From Herbaspirillum seropedicae (lineage in GTDB: Bacteria > Pseudomonadota > Gammaproteobacteria > Burkholderiales > Burkholderiaceae_D): a DNA stretch of 64,000 nt. Where the stretch lies: positions 2,705,704 through 2,769,703 of the forward strand of contig NZ_CP011930.1 in the NCBI RefSeq assembly GCF_001040945.1, given 5' to 3'. The notes beneath the pieces were generated by a model, which saw only the letters and a list, made by a program, of their open reading frames with translations, had not been told where the DNA came from and ran no database searches. Position 1 is the first letter of the stretch. Every line of letters starts with the position of its first letter. Positions 59,990-64,000 of this stretch are shown in pieces. A program made the position numbers and the translations under genes.

Positions 59990-61669
59990 TCAGGCCGGCA
60001 TGTCGATGACCATGCAGCCGTCTTCATAGCCGGCTTCCAGCCTGAATTCGGCGGCGGCCTGGGTCAGTTGCTCGGTCTGCTCGTTCAGGGCGCGCGCGGC
60101 CGAAGTCGTCTGCTGCAGCAACAGGCCGTTCTGCTGGGTCAGCAACTGCACCTGCCTGAGCACCTGCACGACCTGGTCGATGCCCGAGGTCTGCTCCAGG
60201 TTGACCTCGGCGATCTGGCCGATCAACTGGCTGACCCGCTCCACGCTATAGACCGCTTCGCGCATGGCGCCCTCGGCCTGCACGGCCTTGCGGCTGCCGT
60301 TCTGGATCTGCTGCAAGGCGGTTTCGGTAAGACTCTTGAACTCGGCGGCGGCGCTTGCCGTGCGCTGGGCCAGGGCGCTGACGTCTTGCGCCACGCTGCT
60401 CAGTGTGCGTCCACCCACGCCACTGCCGCAGCCTGCCAGGGAGGCGCTCGCGCCCAGCAGCTTGCTTTGTACAGCGATGCTGTCGATCAGGCCGCCCAGG
60501 TCGGTGATACGGGCCGATGAGGCCTTGATGGCCGCCATCGCCGAGGCCACCTGCTCCACCTCTGCCGCACTGCGCCGCACCACCTCGCAGGCCCGCCTGG
60601 CCAGCCGGCTGGCTTGATGGGTGTGGGCGGTGTGCTGCTGTACGGTGCCGGCCAATTGCTGCATCGATGCGGCGGCCTGCAGCAGCGCCTGCGCCTGTTC
60701 CTCGGTGCGCGCAACGACGTGCTCGGTGCCGGCGGCCATGTCGCCGGCGGCGTTCTGGATCGCCGCCGCGCCCGCATGCACCCCCTTGACCAGGCGCACG
60801 ATGGCCTTGCGCAGGCGTTGCAGCGCATCCAGCAGGGCCGCGACCTGCCCGCGGGCGCGCACCGGGGCGCTGTCGCTCAGATCGCCCCGCGCCAGTTGCG
60901 CCAGCATGCTGGTGGCCTGTGCGAGCGGACCAGCGCTGCCGCGGTAGAGCAGCCGCAGGCTCACCGCCAGGATCACCACCACCGCCACGGCCAGGAGCGT
61001 ACTGAGCCAGGCCAGGCGCTGCGCCAGCAGCTGCGCCAGCGCGACTTCACGGGCCGTGCGCTGTTCCAGCAGGCCGACCATGTCGTCAAAGGCCTGCAGG
61101 ATCGAAGTCCTGTGCAACTGGTAGCCGTCGCCATGGAGCATCTGCTGCGCCGGCCCGCGCGCGCCGGCATCCCCCTGCATCTCTTGCATGGCCCGGCGCT
61201 CTGTGCTGGCCAGGGCGTCGGACATGAGCCAGGCCTCGTCCAGCCGGGCCAGTTCAGCCGGGCTGTAGCCGGCCTGCTCCATGAGCTTGCGCAGGGAAAC
61301 CGCAACCGTGCTGTCTGGCCGGGGTGGCTGGCCATCGGCGCCGACCAGGTCCCAGTAGACCCGCCCATACTGCTGGGGCCGGGCGCGCTGGCCGTCGCGG
61401 ATGTCCAGCACCGCCTGGTGCTGCTCCAGCAGGCGGGGTTCACCGCTGACCACATAGCTGCGCGCCAGCTGGGCGAGATCGTCGACGCCCTGGCGGAACT
61501 CCGCAGCCAGCGCCAGGGCGGTAAAGCGCGTCTCCTGCGCCTGGGCCAGCGCCTGCCGGGCGCGCTCGGCATAGACCGTCGCCGTTCCCCACATCACCAC
61601 CAGAACGGCCACCAGCGCCACCAACCCCCGCAGTGCCTGACGCACGGAAAAACGATGCAATATCGACAT
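59990..61669 (-). CDS. Methyl-accepting chemotaxis-type protein with altered signalling tip
   Basis: The 559-residue protein has two membrane helices (about 13-33 and 210-236), a periplasmic domain of about 175 residues, a HAMP-like linker (about 240-295) and a long coiled-coil signalling domain. At the hairpin tip, where chemoreceptors have a nearly invariant sequence, it reads IAVQSKLLGASASLAGCGSG, aligned without gaps to [20 protein letters not shown] of E. coli Tsr. The trimer-contact Asn, Glu and Arg are Ser, Ala and Gly here. Coupling to CheA/CheW is therefore doubtful. No che gene is near. Confidence 0.85.
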   Translation of the reverse strand: MSILHRFSVRQALRGLVALVAVLVVMWGTATVYAERARQALAQAQETRFTALALAAEFRQGVDDLAQLARSYVVSGEPRLLEQHQAVLDIRDGQRARPQQYGRVYWDLVGADGQPPRPDSTVAVSLRKLMEQAGYSPAELARLDEAWLMSDALASTERRAMQEMQGDAGARGPAQQMLHGDGYQLHRTSILQAFDDMVGLLEQRTAREVALAQLLAQRLAWLSTLLAVAVVVILAVSLRLLYRGSAGPLAQATSMLAQLARGDLSDSAPVRARGQVAALLDALQRLRKAIVRLVKGVHAGAAAIQNAAGDMAAGTEHVVARTEEQAQALLQAAASMQQLAGTVQQHTAHTHQASRLARRACEVVRRSAAEVEQVASAMAAIKASSARITDLGGLIDSIAVQSKLLGASASLAGCGSGVGGRTLSSVAQDVSALAQRTASAAAEFKSLTETALQQIQNGSRKAVQAEGAMREAVYSVERVSQLIGQIAEVNLEQTSGIDQVVQVLRQVQLLTQQNGLLLQQTTSAARALNEQTEQLTQAAAEFRLEAGYEDGCMVIDMPA

Positions 61670-61978
61670 GCCACTTCACCTTGACGTATTCCTGGAAGAC
61701 AGCCCCGATCTCTGGATGGAAGTCGGGACTGCTGCTCATGCTGCGCGCGCTAACGATACGTCGCTGAGGCCGGAATGAAGGTGGGGATAGAGGTATTGCG
61801 ATTTGAACTCGAATTATTTTGAAAAATACATCGAATATCTTCGAGCAATTGTCCAAAAAGCATAGACTCCAGCGCCCCTGCTCTGGCCGTTTTTGGCGTG
61901 TCGCCAGCAGAAAAGCGCGTCTACCGTCAAAATAGGGCCCTTTGCCAACTCGGCACGTCTTCCTTCTCGCAGTCCGCC
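61670..61978. other. Divergent intergenic region with an A+T-rich motif
   Basis: About 310 bp between the receptor and the MFS gene. TTTGAAAAATACATCGAA at 61818-61835 matches 17 of 18 bases of TTTGAAAAATAAATCGAA at 44335 in the inositol regulator region. No gene was seen. Confidence 0.45.
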
Positions 61979-63232
61979 ATGAGCCCCATCGCCCCCATCG
62001 CCCCGCCTTCGCCCCAGCATCCGCCCAATCACCCGCGCTTCCTGCTGTTCCTGATCTGCGCCTTTGCCTCGGCCGGGCAACTGGCCATCGACCTGTACGT
62101 GCCGGCGCTGCCGGAGATGGCCATCGATTACGCCACCTCGGCCCAGGCCATCCAGTCCAGCGTGACGGGTTACCTGATCGCCTATGCCTTCGGCCAACTG
62201 GTCTTCGGCCCGCTGGCCGACGCCTATGGACGCAAGCGCATCCTGGCGCTGGGGCTGGGCCTGTTCTCGCTGGGATGCGTGCTCTCCCTGGCCGCGCCCA
62301 ACCTGGAGACCTTCGTGGCGGCGCGGGTGCTGCAGGGCTTTGGCATCGCCGCTACCAACCTGCTGGCCAAGGCCATCATCACCGACTCCTTCGCCGGCCA
62401 GGCGCTGGTGCATGCCTACACCTACATGGCCATCGCCTGGGGCCTGGCGCCGATCATCGCGCCGGTGATCGGGGCACACCTGCAGGAAGCCTTTGGCTGG
62501 CGTTCCTGCCTGGTCTTCCTGCTGGTCTATTCGCTGGGCATGTGGGCGGTGCTGTGGCGCTATCGCGAGACGCTGGCCCAGCCGGTGCGGCTGCATCCGG
62601 CCACGCTGGCGCGCAATGCCCGCATGGTGCTGGCCAGTCCGGTGTTCCAGAGCTGCTTCCTGGCGCAGGGTCTGTGCTACAGCATCCTGCTGGTGTTCAA
62701 CATCGTCGGCCCCTTCATGGTCCAGAACACCTTGCACCAGCCACCGACCTTCTTTGGCTACCTGGCGCTGGCCATCGGCATGATGTATTTCCTGGGCGGC
62801 ATCTCCAACCGCATCACGCACCGCCGCCTGCCCACGGCCGAGCAACGACTGCGCCTGGGCGCCCGGGTGATGACGGGCGCGGCCTTCGTCATGCTGTTGC
62901 TGGCGCTGTCGGTGGGCCTGACGGTCTGGACGCTGTGCGCGCCGGTGCTGGTGATGGCCTTTTGCGCCGGGGCCATGTATCCCACCCTGATGGCCAAGGG
63001 CAATTCCATCTTCCCGCACATTGCCGGATTGACCAGCGCCATCCTGGGCTTCGCCTTGCTACTGGTGTCGGCGGCGATGATGGGACTGGCCGGTTTCGTC
63101 TCCATCCACAGCCTGACCCCGCTGGCGGGCTTTTTCTGCGTGGTGGGCCTGACCGTGATCGTCATGGTCGGCAAGCTCTTGCATCATCTGCAAGTGCCTG
63201 CGCCGCTGGCCCAGCCGGTGGCGCGTCCCTGA
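61979..63232 (+). CDS. MFS exporter of the Bcr/CflA drug-resistance family
   Basis: The 417-residue protein has 12 membrane helices, the helix-1 motif QLAIDLYVPALPEMA and the loop GPLADAYGRKRIL of Bcr/CflA proteins, which export drugs or sulphur compounds with proton exchange. The ATG at 61979 gives a short Pro-rich N-terminus; an in-frame GTG at 61898 is less likely. No regulator is adjacent, and the substrate is unknown. Confidence 0.9.
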   Translation: MSPIAPIAPPSPQHPPNHPRFLLFLICAFASAGQLAIDLYVPALPEMAIDYATSAQAIQSSVTGYLIAYAFGQLVFGPLADAYGRKRILALGLGLFSLGCVLSLAAPNLETFVAARVLQGFGIAATNLLAKAIITDSFAGQALVHAYTYMAIAWGLAPIIAPVIGAHLQEAFGWRSCLVFLLVYSLGMWAVLWRYRETLAQPVRLHPATLARNARMVLASPVFQSCFLAQGLCYSILLVFNIVGPFMVQNTLHQPPTFFGYLALAIGMMYFLGGISNRITHRRLPTAEQRLRLGARVMTGAAFVMLLLALSVGLTVWTLCAPVLVMAFCAGAMYPTLMAKGNSIFPHIAGLTSAILGFALLLVSAAMMGLAGFVSIHSLTPLAGFFCVVGLTVIVMVGKLLHHLQVPAPLAQPVARP

Positions 63233-63251
63233 GGTGCAAGGCCGCCACAGA

Positions 63252-63265
63252 TTGACATTTATCAA
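63252..63265. promoter_or_regulatory. Fnr-type box outside the left island
   Basis: TTGACATTTATCAA fits TTGA(T/C)-N4-ATCAA. It lies about 188 bp before the small membrane protein gene and is the only strong match I noticed in the right half. Confidence 0.5.
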
Positions 63266-63452
63266 TGGCAATCTGTATTGGAAGCATGCACAATTGCTGT
63301 TCGGGAATACGGCGCGATGCCGGCTTTGAGGGAAGCCGAATCGTTGTCATATCGTTGTCAGGCCGGTACATCAGAAAAACCCTGATATCTGGCCTTTCAC
63401 TTGGGGAATAGGATGAGGCCATCGCATCTGGTCTTATCCGTGAGAGGGAAAA

Positions 63453-63641
63453 ATGGACGTCATCCAAAGCTTGCTGCACTACGGTAGCTACGCCGTGGCT
63501 TTCTATGCACTTTATCTGGTGGCGGGCGCGCTGGCGTTCGGCCTCTACATCTGGTTGCGCGTCTATCGCCAGCCGGAGCTCAAGCCCGTGCCGGTGCGCG
63601 TGCGCCGCAACCTGCGCGACTCGGATACACCGCTGCGCTGA
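63453..63641 (+). CDS. Small single-helix membrane protein
   Basis: The 62-residue protein has one membrane helix (about 12-36, YAVAFYALYLVAGALAFGLYI) and a basic C-terminal tail (VRVRRNLRDSD). GAGAGGG precedes the ATG. The build fits a cytoplasm-facing tail. Family unknown. Confidence 0.7.
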   Translation: MDVIQSLLHYGSYAVAFYALYLVAGALAFGLYIWLRVYRQPELKPVPVRVRRNLRDSDTPLR

Positions 63642-63665
63642 TACCGGCTGTTCAGCTATGCACGC

Positions 63666-63697
63666 AAGGGGCTGGATTCGATGAATCCGGCCCCTTT
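63666..63697. terminator. Long hairpin terminator between convergent genes
   Basis: AAGGGGCTGGATTC at 63666-63679 pairs with GAATCCGGCCCCTT at 63683-63696 (14 pairs, one G-T wobble) around a three-base loop. The A and T ends make it usable from both strands. Confidence 0.75.
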
Positions 63698-63720
63698 GCT
63701 TTGGGCTTGGGCTGTGGGCC

Positions 63721-64000
63721 TCAGAACAATTCCTGCTGCGGCGAGGTGAGCGCGGCAAAGCTGTCGCCCACGAACACCAGGATGGCGTCGGCCACCGGCG
63801 CCAGCTGGCGCTCCAGGTAATGACCGTAGTCGATGGCGGCGCTGCGCTTTTCCAGCGGTTCGGGGCCGGCGGTGGTCATCACATAGGTGATCCAGCCGCC
63901 CTGCTGGTATTGCAGCGGACGGCCGTCATCCTGGTTGACCTGATCGGCCATGCGCGCGGCGCGCACATGGGGCGGCACGTTCTTTTCGTAATGGTCGAGC
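63721..64000 (-). CDS. polB: DNA polymerase II, C-terminal part
   Basis: The frame runs off the window edge; the last 92 residues are present. They match the end of family B DNA polymerase II: VPPHVRAAR, WITYVMTTAGPEPLEKRS, IDYGHYLERQLAPVADAIL and the final QQELF, a beta-clamp-binding motif. The catalytic parts lie outside. The enzyme restarts replication past lesions. Confidence 0.85.
   Translation of the reverse strand, partial: LDHYEKNVPPHVRAARMADQVNQDDGRPLQYQQGGWITYVMTTAGPEPLEKRSAAIDYGHYLERQLAPVADAILVFVGDSFAALTSPQQELF

Noticed and set aside
1..64000. CRISPR arrays, transposons, integrases, phage genes, rRNA and tRNA
   Set aside because: I looked for spaced direct repeats, transposase or integrase motifs, and tRNA-like T-arm sequences on both strands and saw none. 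Covariance-model and profile searches were not possible.

Overview
The window is about 60% G+C, has SD-led genes packed in short operons, and carries protein families (BCAM0308-type protein, Fnr, class I PHA synthase, bifunctional MaoC/Pta, bifunctional IolC-DUF2090) that point to a betaproteobacterium of the Burkholderiales, most likely Oxalobacteraceae and Herbaspirillum-like. This is inferred from family content and gene order; no rRNA or tRNA gene was seen. I read it as ordinary chromosome: no transposase, integrase, phage gene or CRISPR array was found.

Left part (1-30.5 kb): a low-oxygen/persistence island. It holds the end of a P-type cation ATPase, two secreted Gly-rich proteins, a GlxA-type AraC regulator with a translationally coupled 36-residue ORF, an Fnr with its Fe-S cysteines, a three-domain ACP/acyl-AMP ligase/acyltransferase fusion, PolX, a P1B ATPase fused to hemerythrin, a four-gene ABC exporter with its own outer-membrane channel, a flavodoxin-like protein, two dodecins, Hsp20, two three-BON proteins, a universal stress protein, two more hemerythrin-type proteins, an L,D-transpeptidase, a phasin, a DksA/TraR zinc finger, PHA synthase, FabI and MaoC-Pta. 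Eight Fnr-type 14-mers of the form (T/C)TGA(T/C)-N4-(A/G)TCA(A/G/C) lie in the intergenic regions of this island, including one in front of fnr itself. The content recalls the low-oxygen-activated (lxa) locus of Burkholderia cenocepacia; acetate kinase, usual beside Pta in such loci, is not in the window.

Middle part (30.5-41.2 kb): regulator/enzyme pairs (LysR facing trans-aconitate methyltransferase; AraC facing an SDR), an amidase, a LuxR-type regulator, and an operon of ECF sigma factor, zinc-finger anti-sigma factor, subtilase and TorF-type porin, followed by an orphan membrane protein.

Inositol locus (41.2-53.2 kb): two Gfo/Idh/MocA dehydrogenases (iolG and a relative), a divergent RpiR-type regulator, a sugar ABC importer, and iolC(-DUF2090), iolD, iolE and iolB, mostly joined by 4-bp stop/start overlaps. 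iolA is not present here. A near-identical A+T-rich sequence lies in front of iolG and between the regulator and the transporter, and is a candidate operator.

Right part (53.2-64 kb): a PepSY membrane protein next to a FecI/FecR pair with a Fur-box-like sequence but no TonB receptor, plus a lone 69-residue DUF4880 ORF; an OmpR-type two-component system followed by cytochrome b561; a chemoreceptor whose normally invariant signalling tip is altered; a Bcr/CflA-type MFS exporter; a small membrane protein; and the C-terminal end of DNA polymerase II.
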